Positions 27,493 to 37,217 of a stretch of DNA of 64,000 nt are shown in pieces (the stretch's first letter is position 1; every line of letters begins with the position of its first letter). Location: positions 62,001 through 126,000 of the forward strand of contig NZ_VTOL01000011.1 in assembly GCF_009801115.1 (NCBI RefSeq), given 5' to 3'. The notes beneath the pieces were generated by a model that did no database searches, had not been told where the DNA came from, and saw only the letters and a program-made list of their open reading frames with translations. The translations under genes and the position numbers were made by a program. The stretch comes from Dyadobacter sp. 3J3. Its GTDB lineage: Bacteria; Bacteroidota; Bacteroidia; Cytophagales; Spirosomataceae.

Positions 27493-27912
27493 TCAGCCGG
27501 CAATTCCCGAATGTTCTGACCAGTTTTGTGCCATTACAAATTCAATCTCTTTACGCAATTTTTGATACTCGGATGGTTTGGTCAGATAATACGCCGCTCC
27601 CAGCAATTTAGTTTCGTCGATATCTTTCTTTGCTGTCGAAGTGGTAAGGATAATAACTGGAATATTTTTCAGATTTATATCTTTTTTTAATTCCATAAGG
27701 CATTTTCTTCCGTCCATCCGCTGCATATTTAAATCAAGAAATATAAAATCAGGCACAGGCTGTATACGGCCACGCAATTTTATGAGAGCATCTTCGCCAT
27801 TGCTGGCAATCAGGCATTTAAATAATGGATTGATTTCATTGACTGCTTCACAGAAAAATTCGCAGTCATCGGCATCATCATCCACAATCATAAATGTTAA
27901 GGCGTGGGTCAT
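27493..27912 (-). CDS. Receiver-only response regulator
   Basis: A 139-residue single-domain receiver. The acidic pocket is DDDADD (11-16), the phosphoacceptor is Asp60 (FLDLNM), the switch Thr/Ser lies in LTTST (90-94) and Lys112 lies in LTKP. No output domain is present. The ATG at 27912 is preferred to 27942 because the shorter form starts directly at the first strand. It is divergent from the CheB-CheR-kinase fusion (156 bp between), which has no receiver of its own, so the two may work as a pair. This type resembles the Rcp1/phytochrome-partner receivers. Confidence 0.9.
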   Translation of the reverse strand: MTHALTFMIVDDDADDCEFFCEAVNEINPLFKCLIASNGEDALIKLRGRIQPVPDFIFLDLNMQRMDGRKCLMELKKDINLKNIPVIILTTSTAKKDIDETKLLGAAYYLTKPSEYQKLRKEIEFVMAQNWSEHSGIAG

Positions 27913-28068
27913 TTTTATTCGTATTTGGAGCAAGGTAAGCAACTTAATCTCAATTATTTGGAAATAGTAGCTTTTTGTTTATTAGAGTTAATGACTCCGC
28001 GTGTTTTGCGTGACGGATATTGAACAAAAATTGTCCTTAATAACATCCATTTTCTACAAAACAAAATC

Positions 28069-31000
28069 ATGGAGACGAGGTTACAGAAACCGGACGGAAA
28101 ACAAAACGGTTTTTTCGACATAACATTTTCTATCTTTATGTTTCCCACAGCCATGGTATCTACGAAAAAAAGTAAAATCCAACCATCAGCCACAATACAG
28201 AATTTTCCGGTAATAGGTATAGGCGCATCCGCAGGAGGGCTTGATGCTTTCAAGAAGTTCCTGAAAGCCGTTCCTGAAAAATCCGGAATGGCCTATGTAT
28301 TGGTTCAGCATCTTGACCCGTCGCACGATAGCATCCTTCCCGAAATCCTGGAAAAAGTAACGAATATACCGGTAAATGAGATTACGGATGACATTCACCT
28401 GGCACCGGATCATATTTATGTTATCCCGGCCAATAAAATTCTTACGACCTACGACGGTGTGCTTAAACTTGAACCCCGTGAAAAAATAAAGAAAAATCAG
28501 GCAATAGATGTTTTCTTCACATCACTGGCTTCGGTTCATAAAGAGCTTGCCGTCGGCATTGTGTTGTCGGGAACGGGCTCAGATGGAAGTTTGGGCCTTG
28601 AAGCGATAAAAGAACATGGCGGAATGACCTTTGCCCAGGATCAGAAATCCTCAGCTTATGGCGAAATGCCCGGAAATGCTGTTAATGCTGGCGTTGTTGA
28701 TTTTGTACTGACACCCGCAGAAATGCCTGCCAAGCTTATGCAGATTGCCATTGTAGGAGAAGAAGAAGCAGATACTGATCAAGAATCCTGGAAAAACGAT
28801 ACCGTTTACAGGCAGGTTTTGGCATTGCTCCAGCAGCAAAGCAATGTAGACTTTACCTATTATAAGCAGACAACGATTAGACGGCGAATTGCCAGAAGAA
28901 TGTCCAATGCTAAAACCGCAAGCCTGTCAGAATATTTGCAGGTTTTGCTTGGAGATAAAACGGAACAGCAGTCATTATTCCAGGATTTACTAATTCCGGT
29001 TACCTCCTTCTTTCGGGACCCGCTTACTTTTGATGCGTTATCAGAAAAAGTCTTACCGGTTTTATTTAAAAACAAGGCAGAAGAGGATCCAATTCGGATA
29101 TGGGTAGCGGGCTGTTCCACAGGGCAGGAGGCATTTACAATGGCCATTTGCCTTTATGAATTCCTGGGGGACAAAATTAAGGACCAGCGTATACAGATAT
29201 TTGCTTCTGATATTTCTGAAAGTGCCATACGCAGAGCCAGAGAGGGAAAATATAGCAAAACCGATGTTCAAATGCTTTCAAAAGAAAGATTGGATAAATA
29301 TTTTAAAGAAAGCAACGGAGAATATCTGATTAATAAAAACATACGGGATATGTGCGTTTTTGCGATTCAGAATTTTTTAAAAGATCCTCCTTTTGCTAAA
29401 ATAGATTTGATAAGCTGCCGGAATGTACTGATATACATGAATTCCTTTTTGCAGAAAAAAGCGCTCAATACTTTTCACTATGCGCTTCGGAAAAATGGAT
29501 TTTTGATGCTTGGTAAATCAGAAACACCGAGTGTCGTTTCTGAATCGTTCAGCGTTTTTATCCGAAACCTTAAAATTTACACGAGGAAGTCTGTACCAGG
29601 CCGTTTTATGCACGTAGCAACCGAACGAAAAGAGGAACAGGCTGTAAAAAAAGGGATAAAAGAGGCAAAAGCAGATATGCCGCACACAGGATTCAGGAAA
29701 ACTGCCGAAGCTATTTTACTTTCGAAATATACTCCGGCAAGTGTCATCGTAAATGACCAGATGGACATCGTGCATATTCATGGAATTATTACCCCATTTC
29801 TTGAACCTTCACCGGGAAAGCCTACCTATAATGTTTTTAAAATGGCGCGTGAAGGATTAGGCTTTGAGCTTAGAAATGCCTTATACAAAGCCAAATTAAA
29901 CACTGCGCAGGTTATTAAAGAAGGAATACCAATAAAAATTAACGGACGGCAACAGTTGGTCAATATTGAAATCATTCCACTGGTCAATACCGTTGAACCC
30001 CATTTTCTGATCGTTTTTGAGAAAACGCCGTTGCCTGAATCGTTTCCTTTGGGCCAAGGTTCTGAAAGTACAGCTTCTCAGTTAAGGATTGACCAACTGG
30101 AAAATGAATTGGCCCAGACCAGGGAAGACATGCGCAGCATTACCGAAGAGCAGGAAGCTGCCAATGAGGAACTCCAGACGGCAAGTGAGGAATTGCAAAG
30201 CAGCAGTGAGGAAATGCAAAGCCTGAACGAGGAGCTCGAAACATCCAGGGAGGAATTGCAGTCGAGCAACGAAGAGCTGGTGATTTTGAATCAGGAATTG
30301 CTCGATAAGCAGGAGCAGCTGAATACGGCGCGTTTGTATTCCGAAGCCATTGTCACCACGATTCGGGAGCCACTGGTTATTTTGGACAAAAGTCTGCGTG
30401 TTAAAACAGCGAATACGTCTTTTTATAAGAAATTCAATTTTAACGAAAAAGATACGGAGGACAAGCTTTTCTATGAATTGCAGGACAACCAATGGGATGA
30501 TCATGTGTTGCGGTCATTGCTTGAAAACATTCTTCCTCAGAAAACCAGACTTGAAGATTTTGAAATAATACTCAACTTTCCTTCACTGGGAGAGCGGACC
30601 ATGTTACTGAACGCGAGGCAGATCGTAAATGAAGTAACTGCCGAAAAATTAATTTTGCTTGCCATTGAAGATATTACAGAAAGGAAAACGACCGAAATTA
30701 ATCTCAAAAACTTTTCGGATGAACTTGAAACAAAAGTAAAAGAACGAACAGCCGATCTTGTACAAACCAACATGCAGCTGGAACAATTTGCCCACGCAGC
30801 CAGCCATGATTTGCAGGAGCCATTACGTAAAATCGTAACTTTTTCCAACCGTTTGCAGGCCAAACATAAAAACGAATTATCCGAAGAGGTAAGTTCTTAT
30901 CTTGAAAAAATTGAAGGCGCATCCACACGCATGAGCAAGCTTATTCAGGATTTGTTAAATTATTCTTACCTGATCAACCATGATATTCTTTTTGCACCAA

Positions 31001-31497
31001 CGGATCTGGATGAAATTTTAAAAGATATTCTTAACGACTTTGAGTTGTTGATTGATCAGAAAAAGGCAAAGATAACCAGTGATACGTTACCCATTATTGA
31101 AGCTATTCCATTGCAGATGAATCAATTGTTTTATAATCTGATCAGTAATGCACTAAAATTTTCTCTGGACGACGTTCCGCCTGTTATTCACATTTCTATC
31201 CATTCACTTTCTGAAAAAGAAACCGGAAAACGCCCGGGCCTTAATAGTAAAGTTAAATATTGTGAAATTATTTTCAAAGATAATGGTATTGGTTTTGACC
31301 AGAAATACAGTCAACAGATTTTTACAATTTTCCAGCGCCTCAACCATCCTGGCAAATATCAGGGAACGGGAATTGGCCTGGCACTTACTAAAAAGATTAT
31401 CGAAAATCATCATGGTGAAATTTATGTGGAAGCAAAAGAAAATGCCGGCGCTGCATTTCATGTTATTTTACCGATACAACAATTAGAAACTAAGTAG
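28069..31497 (+). CDS. CheB-CheR-PAS-histidine kinase fusion
   Basis: A 1142-residue cytoplasmic protein. CheB methylesterase (about 45-230) has GIGASAGG, VQHLDPSH and GTGSDG for its Ser-His-Asp triad. CheR methyltransferase (about 262-500) has WVAGCSTGQEAF for S-adenosylmethionine. A long coiled coil (about 670-755; EELQTASEELQSSSEEMQS) leads to a PAS domain. The kinase has His913 (ASHDLQEPLRK), then DNGIGFD and GTGIGLAL. There is no TM segment, no receiver and no chemoreceptor nearby. The exact start is uncertain; the ATG at 28153 is an alternative. Confidence 0.92.
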   Translation: METRLQKPDGKQNGFFDITFSIFMFPTAMVSTKKSKIQPSATIQNFPVIGIGASAGGLDAFKKFLKAVPEKSGMAYVLVQHLDPSHDSILPEILEKVTNIPVNEITDDIHLAPDHIYVIPANKILTTYDGVLKLEPREKIKKNQAIDVFFTSLASVHKELAVGIVLSGTGSDGSLGLEAIKEHGGMTFAQDQKSSAYGEMPGNAVNAGVVDFVLTPAEMPAKLMQIAIVGEEEADTDQESWKNDTVYRQVLALLQQQSNVDFTYYKQTTIRRRIARRMSNAKTASLSEYLQVLLGDKTEQQSLFQDLLIPVTSFFRDPLTFDALSEKVLPVLFKNKAEEDPIRIWVAGCSTGQEAFTMAICLYEFLGDKIKDQRIQIFASDISESAIRRAREGKYSKTDVQMLSKERLDKYFKESNGEYLINKNIRDMCVFAIQNFLKDPPFAKIDLISCRNVLIYMNSFLQKKALNTFHYALRKNGFLMLGKSETPSVVSESFSVFIRNLKIYTRKSVPGRFMHVATERKEEQAVKKGIKEAKADMPHTGFRKTAEAILLSKYTPASVIVNDQMDIVHIHGIITPFLEPSPGKPTYNVFKMAREGLGFELRNALYKAKLNTAQVIKEGIPIKINGRQQLVNIEIIPLVNTVEPHFLIVFEKTPLPESFPLGQGSESTASQLRIDQLENELAQTREDMRSITEEQEAANEELQTASEELQSSSEEMQSLNEELETSREELQSSNEELVILNQELLDKQEQLNTARLYSEAIVTTIREPLVILDKSLRVKTANTSFYKKFNFNEKDTEDKLFYELQDNQWDDHVLRSLLENILPQKTRLEDFEIILNFPSLGERTMLLNARQIVNEVTAEKLILLAIEDITERKTTEINLKNFSDELETKVKERTADLVQTNMQLEQFAHAASHDLQEPLRKIVTFSNRLQAKHKNELSEEVSSYLEKIEGASTRMSKLIQDLLNYSYLINHDILFAPTDLDEILKDILNDFELLIDQKKAKITSDTLPIIEAIPLQMNQLFYNLISNALKFSLDDVPPVIHISIHSLSEKETGKRPGLNSKVKYCEIIFKDNGIGFDQKYSQQIFTIFQRLNHPGKYQGTGIGLALTKKIIENHHGEIYVEAKENAGAAFHVILPIQQLETK

Positions 31498-31670
31498 CTT
31501 TTTGAATCCGCACTAAATAATTCATGAAAACCTGGAATATGTCTGGAATCTTATTTTCTAAATACCGATAGATTATTCCGTACTATTATTTGTTCGAAAA
31601 AGAGGAAAAGGAATGGGAATTTGACTAAATTTTAAATAAAAAAGTCTTTACTTGTAGTTTGGAAAAATGA

Positions 31671-32390
31671 ATGGTTTTTACAGTAATTCCCAATGTACAG
31701 ATTTTAAAAACGACCATGGAAAGTTTTGTAAATGAAAAAAAACTGGCAGCAAAAGAAGCCGTAAAGCTTCTTTCTGACAATCAGATTGTAGGTTTGGGAT
31801 CGGGCTCATCGGCTACTCTTGCCATTATTGAAATTGGAGAAAGAGTCAAAAACGGGTTGAAAATAAAAGGTGTCCCTACTTCGGATAAATCAAAAGAACT
31901 TGCCATATCGCTGAATATTCCTTTGCTCGAAATCGGCGATGTGGATTTTATCGACATTACTATTGATGGCGCTGATGAATTCACAACCGGTCTTGATCTG
32001 ATAAAAGGCGGAGGAAGTTTCTTGTTAAAGGAAAAGGTGGTTGCTTCTTTGACAAAACAGGAAATTATTATTGCCGATTCCTCCAAAAAGGTTGAACTAC
32101 TGGGAAAATTCACAATTCCGGTTGAAGTAATTCCCTATGCTTCCCGCTACGTGACCGGACAATTGGAAAAGCTGAATGGTATTGGTAAAATCCGATTTAC
32201 TGACAATAAACCGCTGGTTACCGAAGAAGGAAATTATATCATTGATACCGATTTTGGCCTTATTACGGATCCCGCTACACTTTCCGACAAACTTCATGCG
32301 ATAACCGGCGTTGTTGAACACGGTTTATTTATAAATCTGGCCAGCATGGTAATTATGGGAAATGGAGACTCGACAGTTACTTTTTCCTGA
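31671..32390 (+). CDS. rpiA: Ribose-5-phosphate isomerase A
   Basis: Interconverts ribose-5-phosphate and ribulose-5-phosphate in the pentose phosphate pathway. Family motifs are GLGSGSSA (phosphate binding), DGADE (catalytic acid), KGGG and the C-terminal GVVEHGLFI and MVIMGN. The coordinates give 239 residues; the ATG at 31716 (MESFVNEKK) gives a length nearer to the family norm and is an equally good start. It is a single gene. Confidence 0.95.
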   Translation: MVFTVIPNVQILKTTMESFVNEKKLAAKEAVKLLSDNQIVGLGSGSSATLAIIEIGERVKNGLKIKGVPTSDKSKELAISLNIPLLEIGDVDFIDITIDGADEFTTGLDLIKGGGSFLLKEKVVASLTKQEIIIADSSKKVELLGKFTIPVEVIPYASRYVTGQLEKLNGIGKIRFTDNKPLVTEEGNYIIDTDFGLITDPATLSDKLHAITGVVEHGLFINLASMVIMGNGDSTVTFS

Positions 32391-32560
32391 ACCAACAGAG
32401 ATAGTTTTATAAAACCCTAATTGTCAAAAAAATATTTGTCAGCTGTTATGGTTTATAATTTTCAATAAAATAAATAATTTCAGCTGTTTGGCTAATTGAT
32501 TAATTATAGATTTTCATTAAATTGTAAAAAAAAACAATATACGGCGAATCTTTTGAAGTT

Positions 32561-32797
32561 ATGGGAAAAGGTAAAGATCTATTCGGTAAGTACAATGACC
32601 TGGCCAAAGAAAATGGTGTAGGCAGTGAAGATTGTCAATACGCCAATGTACTTTTTCAGGCACTTTTAATGGTAGGAGAACGAAAAGTTTTTGAATTATT
32701 GGAAGAAGCAGATGAATCAGGCAAAAAACTTGTACTGGAATATTCTAATGATCACGGCGGTGAGGAAGCTATTCCAAGCAACATCGTTTTGGTCTAA
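32561..32797 (+). CDS. Small hypothetical protein
   Basis: A 78-residue soluble, acidic protein (ANVLFQALLMVGERKVFELLEEADESGKK is its helical centre). It has no signal peptide and no motif that I recognise. The gene stands alone between rpiA and the GH9 gene; a hairpin with a T-tail at 32952-32992 could be its terminator. The composition and codon pattern match neighbouring genes. Confidence 0.6.
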   Translation: MGKGKDLFGKYNDLAKENGVGSEDCQYANVLFQALLMVGERKVFELLEEADESGKKLVLEYSNDHGGEEAIPSNIVLV

Positions 32798-32951
32798 TCG
32801 TTGCGCCAATATGCCGCTAAAAGCCTCCTTATTAAAGTTTCTCTAGCCATTGGTTTTTGAGTTTTTATGTAAATCGATTACTATTTGCAATTCAGGAATA
32901 CGATTGGAATACAAACATTTGAAATTTTGAGTATCTTGTATTATATAATAA

Positions 32952-32992
32952 TTTCCGGAAATCCTGGTGACAAGGTTTCCGGAAAATTTTTT
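32952..32992 (+). terminator. Hairpin with T-tail just before the GH9 gene (terminator or attenuator)
   Basis: The palindrome TTTCCGGAAA occurs at 32952-32961 and again at 32976-32985; paired with each other, with CCT/AGG inside, they make a stem followed by ATTTTTT. It ends only about 20 bp before the GTG start of the GH9 gene, so it either ends the upstream transcript or acts in the GH9 leader. Confidence 0.6.
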
Positions 32993-33012
32993 GCGTACTA
33001 ACCAAATAAAGA

Positions 33013-35520
33013 GTGTTGAGAAATTACCAAAGGTTTTTTTTGCTGTTCGGTATTGTGCTGATCGCAAGTTCATTTAAAAATGATCCGGCAACTTCCTGGA
33101 TTCGTATTAATCAGCTTGGATACCTGCCAGCCGGAAGTAAGGTAGCTGTTTGGGCTACAAAAACTGAAATATTGCCAGCTAAATTTCAACTTATTAATTC
33201 ACGAACCTCAAAAGTTGTTGTTTTAGGTAATGTTGGAAAAAGCTACGGAAAGTATGGGCCTTTCAAACAAACATTACGTCTCAGTTTCAGCAGTGTAAAA
33301 ACACCAGGAAGCTATTATTTAAAATGCGGACAGGCAATTTCTCCGGTTTTTGAAATCGGCAATGATGTATATGCCGGGGCTGCTGATTTTGGCATACGTT
33401 ATATGCGCCAGCAAAGAAGTGGTTTCAACCCTTTTCTTAAAGACTCCTGCCACACCACGGATGGTTACACCATGTACGGGCCCATGCCTGACACAACAAG
33501 AATTGATGTATCAGGAGGTTGGCATGACGCTACTGATTATCTTCAATACGCAACTACTTCTGCCAATGCAACTTACCATCTGCTTGCAGCTTGTCGTGAC
33601 TTCCCGGAAGCATTTTCTGATCAGCATCTGGCAAATGGATTAGCGGGGAAAAATGGAACTTTGGATGTGTTGGATGAAGCGCGCTGGGGACTGGAATGGT
33701 TATTAAAGATGCATCCTCAAAATGACTGGCTTTTCAACCAGTTGGCAGACGACAGAGACCATGTGGGTTTCAGATTACCAACAAAAGATTCGGCAAATTA
33801 TGGGGTTGGCCCCGGGAAAGGAAGGCCTGTTTATTTCGCCACTGGACTACCGCAGGGCCTGGGTAAATATAAGAATAAATCAACAGGCGTTGCCTCCATT
33901 GCCGGCAAATTTGCCAGTGCTTTTGCACTAGGTTCGTCCGTTTATCAAAAAACAGATCCGTCCCTGGCGCATACTTTGCTGTGCAAGTCATTATCTGCCT
34001 ATCAACTTGGTTTGGACAAGCCGGGCGTAGCGCAGACAGCACCAAACCGCAGTCCTTATTTTTACGAAGAAGATAACTGGACCGATGATATGGAATTAGG
34101 TTCGGCAGCTTTGTACCAGCTGACGGGCGAGAAGAAATATCTCGATCAATCGCTGACATATAGCGTCAAGGAAAAAGTTACACCCTGGATGGGTGCAGAT
34201 ACGGCCAGACATTACCAATGGTATCCTTTTCATAATTTTGGTCACTACGAACTGGCAAAAAAGACGACGGGAAAAAGCAAAACGGAATTAATTGCCTACT
34301 ACAAAGAGGGCATAGAAAAAGTCTGGAAAAAAGCTTCTCAAAATGGATTTTTTCGGGGAATTCCGTTTATCTGGTGTTCTAATAATCTGACAACTTCTTT
34401 TGCAATTCAGTGTTATTTATACCGTGAAATAAGTGGTGATAAAAAGTATGAAGAGCTTGAACAGGCCTGTTTTGACTGGCTTTTTGGCTGCAATCCCTGG
34501 GGTAAAAGTATGGTTTATGGTCTGCCTGCCTATGGTGATACCCCCAAATTTCCACATTCCTCCCTTGCTTTGCTAAATCAATATCCGCTGGATGGAGGTT
34601 TGGTAGACGGTCCGGTTTATGGAAGTATTTTTAGAAATCTGAAAGGATTAAAATTAGACAGAGAAGATCAATATGCTGATTTTCAATCGGATTATGTGGT
34701 ATATCATGATGATTTTGGAGATTATAGTACCAATGAACCTACCATGGATGGAACTGCTTCCTTGATTTATTTGCTCGCAGCAAAACAGCACGAATCGAAA
34801 TCAGGACATTCCTTAAAATTACCTGAAAAATCGCATGGAGCAATTATTCGCGGAGATCAGACAACGAAGAAAATAGCTTTGGTTTTTACTGGTGATGAAT
34901 ACGGTGACGGAGGTGAATTTATCTCTGAAAATTTAAAGAAGCAGAATATCAAAGGATCGTTTTTTCTGACAGGCAATTTTTATCGTAATAAAGAATTTCA
35001 GCCCATTATTGCAAAGCTTCAAAAAAACGGAAATTATCTGGGATCACACTCGGACAAACATTTGCTTTACTGCGACTGGCAAAAACGAGATAGTCTTTTG
35101 GTAACGAAGAAAGAATTTCAAACCGATCTGGCAAATTCATTTAAGGAATTGAAAAAACTCAATATCAATAAATCACAAGCGGGATATTTTTTACCGCCTT
35201 ATGAATGGTACAATGATTCTATCGCGAAATGGAGTCGGGAATTTGGTTTGAAACTTGTTAATTATTCATCCGGCACCAGGAGTACTGCGGACTATACTTT
35301 CCCTGAAATGGGAGAGCGTTATATGGATAGTGAAGCCATTTATAAATCCATTTTTGATTTTGAAAAACAATCACAAACGGGTCTTAATGGATTTACATTA
35401 CTCATTCATATCGGTACAGATCCAAGGCGCAAAGACAAATTTTACAATTATTTACCCAAGCTCATAGCTGATTTGAAAAAGAAGGGATATCAGTTTGTGA
35501 GGATTGATGAAATGCTCTAA
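33013..35520 (+). CDS. GH9 glycosidase fused to a polysaccharide-deacetylase-like domain
   Basis: An 835-residue exported protein with a GTG (or adjacent TTG, 33016) start; the hydrophobic FFLLFGIVLIASS signal follows at once. An N-terminal CelD-like Ig domain (about 28-110; IRINQLGYLP) precedes the GH9 (alpha/alpha)6 catalytic domain, with Asp172/Asp175 in GGWHDATDY and acid Glu575 in STNEPTMDG. Residues about 620-835 are a NodB-like domain: GDEYGDG (Asp628), GSHSDKH (His679, His683), FLPPYEWY and LLIHIG. It probably hydrolyses beta-1,4-glucan or another beta-glucan; deacetylation is inferred from the domain only. Confidence 0.85.
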   Translation: MLRNYQRFFLLFGIVLIASSFKNDPATSWIRINQLGYLPAGSKVAVWATKTEILPAKFQLINSRTSKVVVLGNVGKSYGKYGPFKQTLRLSFSSVKTPGSYYLKCGQAISPVFEIGNDVYAGAADFGIRYMRQQRSGFNPFLKDSCHTTDGYTMYGPMPDTTRIDVSGGWHDATDYLQYATTSANATYHLLAACRDFPEAFSDQHLANGLAGKNGTLDVLDEARWGLEWLLKMHPQNDWLFNQLADDRDHVGFRLPTKDSANYGVGPGKGRPVYFATGLPQGLGKYKNKSTGVASIAGKFASAFALGSSVYQKTDPSLAHTLLCKSLSAYQLGLDKPGVAQTAPNRSPYFYEEDNWTDDMELGSAALYQLTGEKKYLDQSLTYSVKEKVTPWMGADTARHYQWYPFHNFGHYELAKKTTGKSKTELIAYYKEGIEKVWKKASQNGFFRGIPFIWCSNNLTTSFAIQCYLYREISGDKKYEELEQACFDWLFGCNPWGKSMVYGLPAYGDTPKFPHSSLALLNQYPLDGGLVDGPVYGSIFRNLKGLKLDREDQYADFQSDYVVYHDDFGDYSTNEPTMDGTASLIYLLAAKQHESKSGHSLKLPEKSHGAIIRGDQTTKKIALVFTGDEYGDGGEFISENLKKQNIKGSFFLTGNFYRNKEFQPIIAKLQKNGNYLGSHSDKHLLYCDWQKRDSLLVTKKEFQTDLANSFKELKKLNINKSQAGYFLPPYEWYNDSIAKWSREFGLKLVNYSSGTRSTADYTFPEMGERYMDSEAIYKSIFDFEKQSQTGLNGFTLLIHIGTDPRRKDKFYNYLPKLIADLKKKGYQFVRIDEML

Positions 35521-35624
35521 AAATAATTAGCAGTCCATTTTCTTTATTTAAATTTAGAAAACGGACTGCCAATATTGAATTTGAATAAAAGGATTACAAC
35601 GCTTTGCTACGAAATTTATATAAA

Positions 35625-36548
35625 TTATCGACGGCTGTTTTTTTCGACTTTTTGTCTCTTGAATTGAAGAAATCCCCAATTTTCCGGGACGTGCATGTTT
35701 ATGATGCCTTGCGAAGACCAGACCCAATTGTATTCAGGCATTATCTTTCCGGTATCAGGATTTGTCTTACGTACATAATTTCCGTTCTGGGCAATCTGGT
35801 GCTGCCAGTTGACGCGGGAAAAATTGATGCGCCATACTTTTTTGGGATCAGGTTTCACAAAGGCAACGTTGTCAGTGCCTAAAGATTCAAAAGGGATAGC
35901 AATTTCCAAAGTCCAGCGTTTATCCTTATCCGTTATATCATTGATAGTTCCTTCAATAGATACTGCAGATCTCAAATTTTTAATATCCCAGTTGAGCACA
36001 GGTTTTCCTCCTTTTTTGTATGGTTTTGGGAGAAAAAGATCAAATGAATTATTCAGTGCATTTATTTCCAGTTCGTAATAATTGTCGGTATCGTTATCCG
36101 GATCAATAAATACTTCAAAATCGTTTTCGAGGTAAACAATCTGATCCTTTTTATTCTGGTAAGCCCAGATATGCTCCTCATCCATTACGGCCGATATGTA
36201 AAGGTATTTCTTGTCCCAAAGCATTTTTACCCGCGTATTTTGCAAAGGCAACGGTTTCTTTTCTCCCTCAATATCTACAAACAATGAAGTCCATTCAGCA
36301 CATGCCCATGACTTTTCATCCATTTTACCATCTATGATAATCTCCTGACTGGTTTGGTAGCAAACATAAGTTTTTGGAGGATAGGCTGCCTGGGAAAACA
36401 AGGAGCCAGAAATAAATAAGCCTCTCGTAAATGCAAGAATGGATACAATTTCAAATTTAAGAAGTTTCGTAATTTGAAACTTGTTTTTTACAGCGCGTAA
36501 ATAAGAGTTTTTCAAAATCGGCAATAAAGAGTGATAAAAGTGGAGCAA
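35625..36548 (-). CDS. CBM9-like (DOMON-type) carbohydrate-binding protein
   Basis: A 307-residue exported protein. After a signal segment (about 35-53; LAFTRGLFISGSLFSQA) comes the family start IIIDGKMDEKSWACAEWT, then VKMLWDKKYLYISAVMDEEHIWA, LENDFEVFIDPDNDTDNYYELEINA, WTLEIAIPFESL and WRINFSRVNW, all typical of carbohydrate-binding family 9-like proteins. The N-terminus ahead of the signal is longer than usual, so a later start is possible. It is convergent with the GH9 gene (104 bp between), which suggests a shared sugar context. Confidence 0.85.
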   Translation of the reverse strand: MLHFYHSLLPILKNSYLRAVKNKFQITKLLKFEIVSILAFTRGLFISGSLFSQAAYPPKTYVCYQTSQEIIIDGKMDEKSWACAEWTSLFVDIEGEKKPLPLQNTRVKMLWDKKYLYISAVMDEEHIWAYQNKKDQIVYLENDFEVFIDPDNDTDNYYELEINALNNSFDLFLPKPYKKGGKPVLNWDIKNLRSAVSIEGTINDITDKDKRWTLEIAIPFESLGTDNVAFVKPDPKKVWRINFSRVNWQHQIAQNGNYVRKTNPDTGKIMPEYNWVWSSQGIINMHVPENWGFLQFKRQKVEKNSRR

Positions 36549-36711
36549 TAAACCACAATCAATCCAGAATCACGAATGAAATCAGGTGCGTAAATTAAAT
36601 TTATATTAAGTTGTATAAAAATAGTGAATTTAGATTTATTTTTACCCAGATTTAGGTATTTGAAGGTTTTCAAGTAACTTTACATATACAATTACCCTCA
36701 CGTTATTAATA

Positions 36712-37041
36712 ATGGATAAGTCAAATATCTTCGTGCATATCGAGCTTTCGAAACTCGTGGCCGGTCTGACAACAAGTGCGGATCATTTGAAGCAATCTTT
36801 AAAATCGCAGGCCGGTTATTTCAACATTATTCCACCAAAATATTTTTCTGACGCCTTAGGAGCGGAATGGGTAAATATTACGGAACAGATCAAGGAAAAG
36901 GGTCCGAAATTGGATCAGGATGGTAAAGTCGTTGTCAACGCAGTGACGAATACCATTGACCAAATGTCGCCTCAGGAATGTGCTGCACTGGCAACGCGAA
37001 TTGTAAAATTGAATGAAAAAGTAAAACTGGAATTTGAATAG
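36712..37041 (+). CDS. Hypothetical protein
   Basis: A 109-residue soluble protein, probably alpha-helical with a short beta part (IFVHIELSKLVAGL, then QSLKSQAGYFNIIPPKYF). It has no signal peptide, TM segment or known motif. A TAACTTTA box at 36675-36682 may be part of its promoter. The composition suggests a real gene. Function unknown. Confidence 0.65.
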   Translation: MDKSNIFVHIELSKLVAGLTTSADHLKQSLKSQAGYFNIIPPKYFSDALGAEWVNITEQIKEKGPKLDQDGKVVVNAVTNTIDQMSPQECAALATRIVKLNEKVKLEFE

Positions 37042-37217
37042 TTTTTAAGTATTCAAATTATATTTTGTGGATAGTAGTGTCCTAAATATCCCTGACGCCT
37101 GCCGGGGATATTTATTTGAATTTATCTAATCGGATAAGTTCGGAATTTGATTTTATAGACAGCTTGTGAATTGGCAAGTATCCAGGCAAATAATTTTCGC
37201 CTGGATAGTAAACAGAT

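Noticed and set aside
33013-35520. GH9 and deacetylase as two genes merged by error
   Set aside because: The frame is open throughout with protein-like linker sequence and no start signal between the domains, so a natural fusion is more likely.
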